This document shows, one piece after another, positions 1 to 8,521 of a stretch of 64,000 nt of DNA (the stretch's first letter is position 1; every line of letters begins with the position of its first letter). Source of the DNA: an uncultured Collinsella sp. (GTDB taxonomy: Bacteria > Actinomycetota > Coriobacteriia > Coriobacteriales > Coriobacteriaceae); NCBI GenBank assembly GCA_902496115.1, contig CABUZK010000004.1, forward strand, positions 1 to 64,000. Direction: 5' to 3'. The notes beneath the pieces were generated by a model, which was not told the origin of the DNA, did not search any database, and saw only the letters and a list, made by a program, of their open reading frames with translations. The position numbers and the translations under genes are program-made.

Positions 1-2
1 CA

Positions 3-899
3 CCGACGCCCGCCCCGCCGCCTCCGATGCCGCCGGCAGACGCTGCCGCTTCGCCGCATCGAGCTCCGGTCATCTGCGCCATTTCGGGTTCGGGCGGTTG
101 CGGCAAGTCGACGATCGTTGCCACCATGGCACACACATCGTCGCTGTTGGGCTTGCGTGCCGCCGTGCTCGACTTGGACCTGATGTTTGGAAACCTTTAC
201 GACTTGTTAGGCGTCGATGCTCCGCGCGATATGGCGGCACTTATCGAGCCGTCGGCGGCGGGCACGCTCACCGAGCCGGATATCGTAGCCACATCGATGC
301 GCGTGGCACCGGGCGTTACGCTCTGGGGTCCCGTCGCGGCGCCCGAGCAAGCCGAGCTCATGGCACGTCCGGTGGAGCTACTGCTTGATGTCCTGCGTCG
401 CGAATCCGACGTGGTCTTTATCGATACCTCGGTCTTTTGGGGCGACGCCGTGGCGGCTGCGGTGGCGGCGAGCGACCGTTGCCTGGTCGTTGGCGATGCG
501 GCGGTGTCGTCCGCGGCATCGGCATCGCGCGTCATTGAACTGGCAGGTCGAGTAGGTGTACCGCGCACGCGCATGAGCGCCGTGTTCAACCGGTTCGGTG
601 CGCGCGGGGCAGACGAGGACGTCGCCATGCGCTTTGAGATTGCCTGTGCGTTAAGCTCCAAGATTCGTATCGCCGATGGCGGGCAGGATCTCGCCGCGCT
701 CATGGCGTTTGGGCGCGCTGACGAGGCAGTGGGGCAGACCAGCGCTTTTGCGACTAGCGTGCGCGAGGCCACGCGCGAGATGCTCGTGGAACTGGGGTGC
801 GCCGTCGGCCCTTGGAGCGATATGGTCGCCGACCGTGCAACGCGCACCGAACGCCCGCGTATCCGCCTTCCCTGGTCGCGCGAGGGTGATCAGCGATGA
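3..899 (+). CDS. cpaE: CpaE/TadZ-like MinD-family ATPase, 5' partial
   Basis: This is a P-loop ATPase of the MinD/ParA superfamily that in Tad/Flp pilus systems helps localise the secretion machinery at the membrane. The frame is open to the window edge and its first residues are a proline-rich linker, so the true start and probably an N-terminal receiver-like domain lie upstream. A deviant Walker A (SGSGGCGKST) begins about 18 residues after the first visible ATG at 27, followed by a switch-like LDLDLMFGN and a FIDTS segment. The next gene, tadA, overlaps its stop by 4 bases (ATGA), implying translational coupling. The family assignment is firm; the CpaE name rests mostly on the adjacent tad genes. 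Confidence 0.85.
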   Translation, partial: PTPAPPPPMPPADAAASPHRAPVICAISGSGGCGKSTIVATMAHTSSLLGLRAAVLDLDLMFGNLYDLLGVDAPRDMAALIEPSAAGTLTEPDIVATSMRVAPGVTLWGPVAAPEQAELMARPVELLLDVLRRESDVVFIDTSVFWGDAVAAAVAASDRCLVVGDAAVSSAASASRVIELAGRVGVPRTRMSAVFNRFGARGADEDVAMRFEIACALSSKIRIADGGQDLAALMAFGRADEAVGQTSAFATSVREATREMLVELGCAVGPWSDMVADRATRTERPRIRLPWSREGDQR

Positions 900-2224
900 G
901 CCTGCAAACGAGGATTAAGGCTGCCGGCGCTGCGGCGGCGGCAGCGCCTGTAGATGCGGGGCGTCGCCGCGCCGTGAAACGACGCACCAAGCGCGCCGTG
1001 ATGGACCGCATGGGTTACGACGAAGTGGCGCGTATCAGCGCCTATATCGACCCGGCACTTGCCCGCTCGGAATTGCGTCCTGCGGTGGAGGCGGCGCTCA
1101 ATGTTGAGGAGCCGACCGATCTCGCGACGCCCGAGCGCGAGACCATCATCGACGAGATTTTGGATGACGTGGTGGGCTTGGGGCCGTTGCAGCCGCTCAT
1201 CGAGGACGACACCGTTACCGAGATCATGATCAACGGCTGTCGCTCGGCTTTCTTTGAACGCGGCGGCGTCTTGTACCCCATCGAGCATGCGTTTGAGGAT
1301 GATGAGCAGATCCGTGTGCTTATCGACCGCATTATCTCGCCACTTGGTCGCCGTATCGACGAGCGCAGCCCCATCGTCAACGCCCGCCTCAAAACGGGCT
1401 ATCGCGTCAACGCGGTGATTCCGCCTGTGGCGATTGACGGACCGATTCTCACCATCCGAAAGTTCTCGGACCGTATCTGCTCGCTGGACGAGCTTGTGGG
1501 GCTGGGGTCGCTGCCGCTTTGGTATGCGCAGCTGCTGTCGTGTGCGGTGTCGCTGCGACAGGACCTGGCGGTTGCGGGAGGCACGGGATCTGGTAAGACC
1601 ACCCTGCTCAACGCGTTGTCATGTGAGATTTCCACCGGCGAGCGCATCGTGACGATCGAGGACTCTGCCGAGCTCAAGTTTGCACATCATCCGCACGTGG
1701 TGCGCCTAGAGGCGCGCGAGGCTTCAATTGAGGGCGAGGGCGCGGTGACGATCCGCGACCTGGTAACTAATGCCCTGCGCATGCGCCCCGACCGCATCGT
1801 GGTGGGCGAGGTGCGCGGTGCCGAGTGCTGCGACATGTTGCAGGCCATGAACACGGGCCACGACGGGTCGCTCACCACACTTCATGCGGGTTCAGAACAG
1901 GAGACCGTGGTGCGTCTGACGTTGCTTGCACGTTATGGCATCGATCTGCCGAGCGAGCTCATCGAGGAGCAGATTGCCATGGCGCTCGACGGCATCGTGA
2001 TGTCCGAGCGCCACGCCGATGGCAGGCGTTTCGTCTCCTCGTATTCGGGGGTGCGACGCGCCGCATCGGGCGGCGTAGAGCTCGAGCGCTATGTGACGTT
2101 CGATGCCGCCGAGCGCACCTGGACGCTTGACCGCGAGCCGCCGTTTATCGCAGAAGGCCTGCGGTCGGGGACGCTCACACAAGAGGAGGTGGACGAATGG
2201 AGATCACTGTGCCCCTCGTCGTAG
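896..2224 (+). CDS. tadA: TadA/CpaF secretion ATPase of the Flp pilus
   Basis: This is the hexameric secretion ATPase that powers Flp pilus assembly from the cytoplasmic side of the membrane. The 442-residue length is normal for TadA/CpaF. Walker A (GGTGSGKTT) lies near residues 228-236, a Walker B region (RPDRIVVGEVRG) near 297-308, and a histidine-box segment (HDGSLTTLHA) follows. The N-terminal half has the family's typical GLGPLQPLIED and VTEIMING motifs. It starts in a 4-base overlap with the cpaE-like gene and overlaps tadB by 28 bases, so the genes form one operon. Confidence 0.95.
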   Translation: MSLQTRIKAAGAAAAAAPVDAGRRRAVKRRTKRAVMDRMGYDEVARISAYIDPALARSELRPAVEAALNVEEPTDLATPERETIIDEILDDVVGLGPLQPLIEDDTVTEIMINGCRSAFFERGGVLYPIEHAFEDDEQIRVLIDRIISPLGRRIDERSPIVNARLKTGYRVNAVIPPVAIDGPILTIRKFSDRICSLDELVGLGSLPLWYAQLLSCAVSLRQDLAVAGGTGSGKTTLLNALSCEISTGERIVTIEDSAELKFAHHPHVVRLEAREASIEGEGAVTIRDLVTNALRMRPDRIVVGEVRGAECCDMLQAMNTGHDGSLTTLHAGSEQETVVRLTLLARYGIDLPSELIEEQIAMALDGIVMSERHADGRRFVSSYSGVRRAASGGVELERYVTFDAAERTWTLDREPPFIAEGLRSGTLTQEEVDEWRSLCPSS

Positions 2225-3123
2225 GGGGCTTGGCAGGGCTTTCTGTCGCGACGGCGTGCGGGGCGGAACCTCGTGTGCCGCAGGTACCGCCGGCGGAGCT
2301 GGCACGTCAGGCGCTCGAGACGGTGGCAGAGAAGCTGCCGCGTGAGCTGGTGGAAAACGATCTGCTGAAAAAGATCGCCCGTTCGTGGGCATCGCTGGCT
2401 CCGGCGCATCGCCTTGGCCTCGTGATCGAAGATGCTTCGGGACGTTTGGCGTTTCTGCTGCTATCGAGCGGTGTCTGCTGCGTTTTACTAACGATGGTGT
2501 CGTTATCGCCCCTCGGATTTGCCTTGGGACTTGTTGCTCCGTTTGCCGTTGGTGCCGCTCGGGATGGCTTTGAGAGCCGGCGCGAGCAACACGATGCAGA
2601 AGAGGCAATGCCCGAGGCGTTTACCGCACTTTCCATGTCGCTTGCCTCGGGACATTCGCTGGCCCAGGGCATGCGCTTTGTGGGCGCTCATGCGCAAGAG
2701 CCAGTGCATACCGAGTTTTTGCGGGTGGCGGCGGCGATCGATTGCGGCATCTCGGCGACCGACGCGCTCGATGACTTGCTCGTGCGTATCGACGCCCCCG
2801 GTCTTTCGCTTGTGACCTTGGCGCTTAAGGTGTCTCAGCGCACCGGTGCTCCGCTTGCCGACTTACTGTCCGAGGCGTCGAGCATGGTGGGGGAGCGCAT
2901 CGAGCTCAAGCGCCGCCTGGATGTTAAGACGTCGCAGGCTCGCATGTCTGCGCATATGGTCGCGGCGATGCCGGCGGGCATGTGCGCGGTGTTGGCGCTG
3001 CTTTCGGCAGATTTTCGTCGCGGTCTTGCGACGCCTGCCGGCGCGGGCGCTGTGGTGCTGGGTCTTGCCCTCAACGCCGTTGCCCTGGTGGTTATCCGAC
3101 GCATTATGCGGGTGGAGCTATGA
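2197..3123 (+). CDS. tadB: TadB-like inner membrane platform protein
   Basis: TadB is a type II secretion F-domain membrane protein that with TadC forms the platform on which TadA works. The 308-residue protein has an N-terminal pair of hydrophobic segments (about residues 85-120), a cytoplasmic stretch with the family pattern MPEAFTALSMSLASGHSLAQGM, and a C-terminal hydrophobic pair. The start inside the end of tadA has an AGGAGGTGG Shine-Dalgarno just upstream. It ends in an ATGA overlap with tadC. Confidence 0.9.
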   Translation: MEITVPLVVGGLAGLSVATACGAEPRVPQVPPAELARQALETVAEKLPRELVENDLLKKIARSWASLAPAHRLGLVIEDASGRLAFLLLSSGVCCVLLTMVSLSPLGFALGLVAPFAVGAARDGFESRREQHDAEEAMPEAFTALSMSLASGHSLAQGMRFVGAHAQEPVHTEFLRVAAAIDCGISATDALDDLLVRIDAPGLSLVTLALKVSQRTGAPLADLLSEASSMVGERIELKRRLDVKTSQARMSAHMVAAMPAGMCAVLALLSADFRRGLATPAGAGAVVLGLALNAVALVVIRRIMRVEL

Positions 3124-3761
3124 GCGCCCTGGTCGGGGTCGCGGCATGCCTGTGCGCGCTCAGCGTGTTTATCGTGACAGGGCTCAATCGTGCGGACGCA
3201 TGCAAGATCGCCCAGGTCTGCAAACGCGAGGCGCTGCTGGTCGTTGCGGCTGCCCGATCGGTGACCGATGTCCTGGTAGCACGGTTGAGGGGCATGCTCG
3301 GCACGGGTGGTACGGCGCAGGTGTCGCTCGGCGAGGTGTCCGAGATGATCGACGTGGTGCGTCTGGGGCTTTCGGCCGGCCTTTCGTTCGATGCGGCGCT
3401 TGAGGTTTTTTGCGCCAATCGCCGATCGACGTTGGCACTCCGCCTTGAGCGAGCCTGCATGGCATGGCGGGTGGGCGTAGGGACGCGAGAGGATGAGCTT
3501 CTGGCGGCCGCGCGCGACCTGGATGTGCGGGCGCTCGAGACCTTTGCCATCACGGCGGGGCAGGCGCTTGCTCTCGGTGCCCCGCTTGCCGAGACGCTGG
3601 CGGCCCAAAGTCGCGAGATTCGCGCGGCCCATCGCGCCGCGGTCGAGCGCGAGATTGAGCGCGCGCCGGTCAAGCTGCTGATTCCCACCGGCACGCTCAT
3701 CTTGCCGGCGTTGCTTCTGTCCATATTGGGCCCGCTGCTGGGAGCAGGCGGGATGATGTAG
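3120..3761 (+). CDS. tadC: TadC-like inner membrane platform protein
   Basis: This is the second F-domain platform protein of the Tad system, 213 residues. I chose the ATG that overlaps the tadB stop (ATGA) because the hydrophobic N-terminus (MSALVGVAACLCALSVFIV) starts there; the frame is open further upstream but gives an arginine- and cysteine-rich non-family extension. The central segment (SEMIDVVRLGLSAGLSFDAALEVF) resembles the F-domain repeat seen in TadB, and the C-terminus ends in a hydrophobic helix (LPALLLSILGPLLG). The Flp-type pilin gene follows after 10 bases. Confidence 0.88.
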   Translation: MSALVGVAACLCALSVFIVTGLNRADACKIAQVCKREALLVVAAARSVTDVLVARLRGMLGTGGTAQVSLGEVSEMIDVVRLGLSAGLSFDAALEVFCANRRSTLALRLERACMAWRVGVGTREDELLAAARDLDVRALETFAITAGQALALGAPLAETLAAQSREIRAAHRAAVEREIERAPVKLLIPTGTLILPALLLSILGPLLGAGGMM

Positions 3762-3771
3762 GGAGGAATAC

Positions 3772-4005
3772 ATGAATACGATGACTGACGTTGTTGACAA
3801 GGTCTGGAGCTTGGCGTTTTGCCAGTCAATTCACGCTCGCCAGCGTGCCGAAGAACTGCTGCGGGAGGAGAGCGCGCAGGGCACCACCGAGTACGCCATC
3901 CTAGTCGGTGTGCTCGTGGTGATTGCCATCATTGCCATCGTCGCATTTAAGGGCAAGGTCCAAGATTTATGGAGCGCTATCAGCGAGGGCATCAACAGCC
4001 TGTAG
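3772..4005 (+). CDS. Flp-type major pilin candidate
   Basis: A 77-residue protein with the layout of a Flp pilin: a charged leader of about 37 residues, the processing-site-like motif SAQGTTEYA, then a single hydrophobic helix (ILVGVLVVIAIIAIVAF) and a short tail. A GGGAGGAA Shine-Dalgarno lies 5-6 bases upstream of the ATG. The Gly followed by a Glu-Tyr pair fits cleavage by a TadV-type prepilin peptidase, which would be encoded outside this window. It is the best pilin candidate here because it alone has Gly at the expected -1 position. Confidence 0.85.
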   Translation: MNTMTDVVDKVWSLAFCQSIHARQRAEELLREESAQGTTEYAILVGVLVVIAIIAIVAFKGKVQDLWSAISEGINSL

Positions 4006-4532
4006 AGGGCGCCCGTCCCGTCGGCGCGTTGCTGGTGCTCGCCTGTGCGGTCGTGGCGGTGGCAGTGGCGGTTTGGGGGCTTAACGCAGCACGGCAACAA
4101 CGTTTAGGGGTTGCCGCGGATGCGGGCTCGGGTTCGGCTGCGGCGTCTCAAAAAGACGATGCGCGAGACGCGGACGATGCGAATGCCGCCGTCACGGCGC
4201 AAACGTTCTTGCAAGCACTCGACGAGCGAGCGGACGCTGCAACGGGTTCATCTGCAAACAATGCCGTCGATGTTCGTCTCGCATGGTCCGAGTGCCGACC
4301 GATGACCGAAGCGGCGGCAGATATGCTGCGCGCCTATCGCGAGGTGCCCACGGCCCAACTTGCTCTGAGCGGCTATCTCGACATCAAGGGCAACGTGTGG
4401 GGCGCCATCGTGCGTGACGGACGCGGCTGGGTCGATATGGTGACGGTTGCCGCGGATGCTGGTGATACTTCGTGTCGCCTGCGCGTGGTCCGCCTGACCC
4501 CGCAGACAACGAACTCAAAGGAGGGGTCGTGA
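3969..4532 (+). CDS. Single-pass membrane protein of the tad operon, unknown
   Basis: I do not recognise a family. The 187-residue protein has one N-terminal hydrophobic helix (about residues 18-38), a low-complexity Ala/Asp/Ser linker, and a soluble domain of about 100 residues with two cysteines (SECRP, TSCRL) that could form a disulfide outside the membrane. The chosen ATG lies inside the end of the pilin gene (37-base overlap) and has no clear Shine-Dalgarno, so the start is uncertain. Its place between two pilin-like genes suggests a pilus assembly or minor component role; this is inference. Confidence 0.65.
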   Translation: MERYQRGHQQPVEGARPVGALLVLACAVVAVAVAVWGLNAARQQRLGVAADAGSGSAAASQKDDARDADDANAAVTAQTFLQALDERADAATGSSANNAVDVRLAWSECRPMTEAAADMLRAYREVPTAQLALSGYLDIKGNVWGAIVRDGRGWVDMVTVAADAGDTSCRLRVVRLTPQTTNSKEGS

Positions 4533-4533
4533 A

Positions 4534-4752
4534 ATGCATGATGTCCTGCGCGAGGAATCTGCCCAGGCAACGGTCGAATATGCCATCGTCACGGTGGCAC
4601 TGCTTTCCATCGTGCTGGCGATCGCCGGGCTTTGGCGTGCCGGTGCCGATGGGCGCTTGGCGGTGCTGGTCGAGCGGGCGGCGTCTCACGGCGTCACCTC
4701 GGCATCGGTTGTCGACGCTGCTGCGGGTGCTAAGGACATCGTGCTGTATTGA
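4534..4752 (+). CDS. Second small pilin-like protein
   Basis: A 72-residue protein with a short leader, the motif ESAQATVEYA and a hydrophobic helix (IVTVALLSIVLAIAGLW). It resembles the pilin at 3772 but has Ala instead of Gly at the presumed cleavage position, so processing by the same peptidase is doubtful. A strong AAAGGAGGGG ribosome binding site precedes the ATG. It ends exactly where the TadE-like frame begins. It may be a minor pilin or a pseudopilin. Confidence 0.75.
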   Translation: MHDVLREESAQATVEYAIVTVALLSIVLAIAGLWRAGADGRLAVLVERAASHGVTSASVVDAAAGAKDIVLY

Positions 4753-5227
4753 TGCTGCGCGCGAGGACCGGGCGCAGTCTACGGTCGAGGCGGCATTCCT
4801 GCTGCCGACGTTTCTGACGCTCGTCCTGTTGGCGCTGCAGCCGGTGTGCCTGCTCTATACGCGCGCGGTCATGGAGTCTGCCGCCGCCGAGACCGCGCGG
4901 CTTATGACCACGACGACACTGGGGGATGACGAGGATATTAAGGAGTTTACGCGCCGCCGACTTGCCGCGGTGCCAGACGTTTCGATTTTTCATGCCGGCG
5001 GGCCCCTGTCGTGGGATATCGAGCTTGGTCGGGCCGATGCGGGCGGTGTCTCGTCCGTTTCCGTTACCGGCGAGGTTAAACCGTTGCCCGTGATCGGTGC
5101 GTTTGCGCAGGCTATGGGTAGCGCAGGCCATAACGGCTATGTCGAGCTTAAGGCCGACCTCTCGTATCGATCGCGTCCCGAGTGGCTGGAGGGAGATTAT
5201 GATTCATGGATTGCTGCATGGGATTAA
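4727..5227 (+). CDS. tadE: TadE-like pseudopilin, start uncertain
   Basis: The protein shows the TadE pattern: DRAQSTVEAAFLLP followed by a hydrophobic helix (TFLTLVLLALQPVCLLY) and a soluble domain of about 110 residues. The start is unclear. The only ATG at the junction (4752) is out of frame; in frame are a GTG at 4727 without a Shine-Dalgarno and an ATT at 4748 preceded by AAGGA at the usual distance. The frame continues upstream without a stop, but that region is the real 4534 gene. I list the GTG and regard 4748 as equally possible. The 3' end overlaps the next gene by 29 bases. Confidence 0.75.
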   Translation: MLRTSCCIDAAREDRAQSTVEAAFLLPTFLTLVLLALQPVCLLYTRAVMESAAAETARLMTTTTLGDDEDIKEFTRRRLAAVPDVSIFHAGGPLSWDIELGRADAGGVSSVSVTGEVKPLPVIGAFAQAMGSAGHNGYVELKADLSYRSRPEWLEGDYDSWIAAWD

Positions 5228-7364
5228 GCGCTGCCTGTTGAAGGTGACGAGGGGGCTTGCGGGCCGTTGCCGACCGCGTGCTCGCTGCAAGCGAGGCGGC
5301 TTTATGGGTCGAGCCGGGATCGACCTGTTTATCGAAGACGGTGCCTATACCACGCTCTCCTCTGCGGTGGTCATCTTGGTGGTGCTCACGTTGCTGTTTT
5401 CGTCGACGGCGGCGATATGGAGCATGTCGCGTGCCGGGGACACCCAGGTGGCTGCCGATAGCGGCGCGCTGGCAGGCGCCAATGTGGTGTCGTCTTACCA
5501 TACGGCTGCCACGGTGGTGGATGCGAGCATTTTGAGTTTGGGCCTGGCGGGGTTTGCCACGATCGGCACCGGCTTGGTCGCCATCCTTATTCCGGGTGCC
5601 GAGTTTGCTGCGGGCGATATGGTCGACACGGGAATCGAGATCATTAAAACGCGCAACAAGTTTGCCAAGAGTGCATCTGAGGGCCTGCAGAAAATCGAGA
5701 CGGCTCTACCGTATCTGGTTGCCGCGCGAGCTACGCAGGCGGTTTCGGCGCAGGAAACCGAAGGTGCGACCTATACCGGTACGGCGCTCGCCGTCCCCAG
5801 GACGTCCGAGTCGGATTTCGTTGCGCTCGAAGGGTCCGAGATCTCGACCGATGTCATTAAAGACACATCGAAAGATCTGGAACGCGCAGCAGATGAGCTG
5901 CAGAAGGCCTCGGAGGAGACGGCGAAAGCAAAAGAGCGCGCCTGGCTTGCGGATTGCGGCGGGTCGGATCCGGCTTCGGTCGGCAGTTGCTCATGCATGT
6001 GGGAACGCGCGAAGAGTTTGGCGAAGCTTTCGGATATTGAGAATCCGCACTATGCCTCGAGCGTCACATGGGAGCCGCAAGTGGCGCTCGATCGCGCGAA
6101 GGCCTATTACCGCTTGCGCCTTGCAAACGAGGCGCCTCAGGGCTCAAGTGTCGAGACGAAGGCGGAGTCGGCAGCGCGCAAGGCGTTCTATACCTATGCG
6201 AGCGCAGAGGTCAATCGTGCATATGTAACCGAGGACGGAGATGAAGTCGCTTCCTATATCCCGCTGTTGCCGCGCAACACTGACGAGGTGCGAGCGACGG
6301 AACTTTATACCGATGCGGTGTGGCCAGCCAGTGCCAATGATGGCAAGACGTATCTGCATTACGGAACGAGTTGCCCCAACTATAAGGAGGGGACGCCATG
6401 CGGGCTAGCCTCGGTTGCTGCTTATGACGGGCAGGACAAATGCAATAGATGCCATTTTGGTGTTTCGTCGCTCGGTGCCGTTGCGGCTCCTTCGACTTCT
6501 ATCGAAAACGGCTTCGAGTACCACTTTGATGAGTTCAAAGACGCCCTGGAGAAATACGTCGAATGCCGCAACAAAGAGCTTGAGCTCATGCGCCAGACCG
6601 AGGACGAGGCTGACCGTGCGGGCAATGCGTTTGATCAGGCCATTAAAGCGCTTTCGGGCGAGCGTCCGCGTATCGCCCCGCCCGGCCGCAATGGCGTGGT
6701 TGCCCTTGCGGTTTCGGGTGCCATCTCGAGCCCCGATGAGCTCAACTCTTCGTTTAACACGACAGTCAGGCTTGGCGATCGCGGCGCGATCTCTGCTGCG
6801 GTGCTGGCGCCCGATGACGCGACGGCGCAGAACAACGTTCTCTCGCGGTTTTTCTCGACGCTGGAGGAGCGTTCGGGTGGCGTTGTCGGCGTACTCGATG
6901 GCGTCATGGATGTTTGGGGGCGGCTGCTTGTGGGATACGGAGACATCCAAGGCTCGGCCGACGAGCTCATGGACGAGATGATCGATGACCTGGGAGGGGA
7001 CAGTGGCGCGTTGGGCTCCATTGCATCGTGGCTTGGCGATACCGTTTCGGCGTCCGTGGCGGCGCTGGGCTTGGAGCCGTGCGACTTGCGTCTGCGAAAG
7101 CCGGTGCTGACCGACACCGCCAATGTCATTAAGAGCCCTGGGTCTGACATCACGGCTCTTTCTAATGCGCAGGACAAGCTACGAAGTATTCCGCTGGGCG
7201 TGACCGACCCCAAGGCGCTTTGCGAGGCGCTGGAGTATCAAGTCGAGCGCACTATCAGCGGTGTGGTGTTCACGCTAGCGGAGATTCCGCTGCCCGGCGG
7301 CGGTTCCATCCCACTTACCGTCGATGTTGCCACGCTGGCGGGTGCCCTGGGCGGTGGGTCGTAA
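5199..7364 (+). CDS. Large TadG-like exported pilus assembly protein
   Basis: A 721-residue protein with an N-terminal hydrophobic helix (about residues 53-70, LSSAVVILVVLTLLFSSTAAIW) followed by the segment QVAADSGALAGANVVSS, typical of TadG/Rv3654c-like proteins. Most of the rest is predicted outside the membrane, with helical Lys/Glu-rich stretches near residues 220-260 and 440-490 and several cysteines (for example CSCMW, CNRC). The ATG at 5199 was chosen for its GGAGGGAG ribosome binding site. The bulk of the protein is not recognisable to me. It may be a pilus tip or envelope-anchoring component. Its stop overlaps the next start (TAATG). Confidence 0.75.
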   Translation: MIHGLLHGIKRCLLKVTRGLAGRCRPRARCKRGGFMGRAGIDLFIEDGAYTTLSSAVVILVVLTLLFSSTAAIWSMSRAGDTQVAADSGALAGANVVSSYHTAATVVDASILSLGLAGFATIGTGLVAILIPGAEFAAGDMVDTGIEIIKTRNKFAKSASEGLQKIETALPYLVAARATQAVSAQETEGATYTGTALAVPRTSESDFVALEGSEISTDVIKDTSKDLERAADELQKASEETAKAKERAWLADCGGSDPASVGSCSCMWERAKSLAKLSDIENPHYASSVTWEPQVALDRAKAYYRLRLANEAPQGSSVETKAESAARKAFYTYASAEVNRAYVTEDGDEVASYIPLLPRNTDEVRATELYTDAVWPASANDGKTYLHYGTSCPNYKEGTPCGLASVAAYDGQDKCNRCHFGVSSLGAVAAPSTSIENGFEYHFDEFKDALEKYVECRNKELELMRQTEDEADRAGNAFDQAIKALSGERPRIAPPGRNGVVALAVSGAISSPDELNSSFNTTVRLGDRGAISAAVLAPDDATAQNNVLSRFFSTLEERSGGVVGVLDGVMDVWGRLLVGYGDIQGSADELMDEMIDDLGGDSGALGSIASWLGDTVSASVAALGLEPCDLRLRKPVLTDTANVIKSPGSDITALSNAQDKLRSIPLGVTDPKALCEALEYQVERTISGVVFTLAEIPLPGGGSIPLTVDVATLAGALGGGS

Positions 7365-7840
7365 TGGACATCCGCAAGCGCCTGCGCGAGGAGCGCGCCC
7401 AGGCGACGGTCGAGATGGCCGTGGTCACGCCCGTCCTGCTGGTTCTGGCGCTCATCGTGTACAACGTCATGGTCTTTGCCGATGCGGTCGCACGCTTCGA
7501 CCGCGTGGTGCCCGATATCGTGCTGGCGCACGCCGTGGCTTCGAGCGGGGAGGGCGACGACAGCTCCATCGATGCCTCCGCGACCGTTCAGGCTCAGATT
7601 CAACATGCCATGGAAGGCTATGACTTGCAGATCGAGGTTTCAAGCAAACAGGGTGCGATGACATCGGATGGCGGTTTGCTTTCACTTTCCGGCACGTTTA
7701 GAACCTATACCTGCATCATGCGCTATGAGCCTTGGCCGAGCTCGCTCAGCATCGCCGGCGTTTCGCTGGGGGCGCCGGCAACGTTGTCGCACGAGCGCGC
7801 AGTGACGGTCGATCCGTGGCGTCCGGGGGTGGTTATGTGA
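7364..7840 (+). CDS. TadE/TadF-like pseudopilin
   Basis: A 158-residue protein with a basic N-terminus, the motif ERAQATVEMAV, one hydrophobic helix (TPVLLVLALIVYNVMVF) and a soluble C-terminal domain. It starts inside the stop codon of the TadG-like gene (TAATG) and overlaps the next gene (ATGTGA), so translation is coupled. Together with the genes at 3772, 4534 and 4727 it makes four proteins in this operon sharing an AQxTxE motif before a membrane helix. Confidence 0.8.
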   Translation: MDIRKRLREERAQATVEMAVVTPVLLVLALIVYNVMVFADAVARFDRVVPDIVLAHAVASSGEGDDSSIDASATVQAQIQHAMEGYDLQIEVSSKQGAMTSDGGLLSLSGTFRTYTCIMRYEPWPSSLSIAGVSLGAPATLSHERAVTVDPWRPGVVM

Positions 7841-8196
7841 CCGCGGCCTCATCCTATATTGCCTACGCGCGGGCGCTCAACAGGCTGGGTTGGACGCCTG
7901 CCGAGTTTGCGGTGGCGGAGTCGTTTGCCGTGCGCCTGCGCGGCATGCTGGGACGGTCTCCGATTGCCGCCAACGGGTTGCCGCTCGTCATGGCGTTCCC
8001 ACGCTGCTCTTCGGTCCACACCTGCTTTATGGCCTACCCCATCGACATTGCTTTTATCGACCGCAACGGCAGCATCCTCGCATGCTACGAAAACGTCCGT
8101 CCTTGGCGCATGTGTTCCTGTCCCGGTGCCTGGGCGGTGCTGGAACGCCCTTCAATCCTCGCTACACCTCCCGCCTTTCAACAAGTGCCGGCGTAA
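7837..8196 (+). CDS. DUF192 family protein
   Basis: A 119-residue protein matching the DUF192 pattern: AVRLRGMLGR at the front, then SVHTCFMAYPIDIAFIDRNG, the family's conserved core. The function of the family is not established. A GTG start in an overlap with the preceding stop (ATGTGA) places it as the last gene of the tad operon. No signal peptide is visible. A role in pilus biogenesis would be an inference from position only. Confidence 0.8.
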   Translation: MTAASSYIAYARALNRLGWTPAEFAVAESFAVRLRGMLGRSPIAANGLPLVMAFPRCSSVHTCFMAYPIDIAFIDRNGSILACYENVRPWRMCSCPGAWAVLERPSILATPPAFQQVPA

Positions 8197-8254
8197 GAAT
8201 TGGCGACAGCGGACTTTCGTCATACGAAATTGGGTAAGATGGAGGAGAAGATGC

Positions 8255-8521
8255 ATGGATGTTGAGATCCATCCCAACGCCAAAAAACACTTGACGGAAA
8301 AGAAAGTGCTTGGTGCCTGGTTCGCGGTTACTGAGTGCATTCGCCGCGAGTCGGAGGACGAGCCGCCGAGATGGCTTGCCATTGGATGGCTTCCAGATGG
8401 TCGAAGTATGGAACTTGTTGCAGTCGAACTAATTCGTGGATGGCTCATTATTCATGCCCTGTCTCCGGTTCAGAAGAAATTCTGGCAAGAGATCGAGCAA
8501 GCTCGGCAGAGGGGTCGATGA
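8255..8521 (+). CDS. Small protein, putative toxin of a toxin-antitoxin pair
   Basis: An 88-residue protein that I cannot place in a named family. It begins MDVEIHPNAKKHLTEK and ends in a basic helix (KKFWQEIEQARQRGR). The HPNAKKHL start followed by alternating beta-like and helical segments suits a small RelE/BrnT-style fold, but no catalytic residues can be claimed. GGAGGAGAAG lies 5 bases upstream of the ATG. The stop overlaps the start of the following ribbon-helix-helix gene (ATGATGA), the usual arrangement of coupled toxin-antitoxin genes. Confidence 0.55.
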   Translation: MDVEIHPNAKKHLTEKKVLGAWFAVTECIRRESEDEPPRWLAIGWLPDGRSMELVAVELIRGWLIIHALSPVQKKFWQEIEQARQRGR

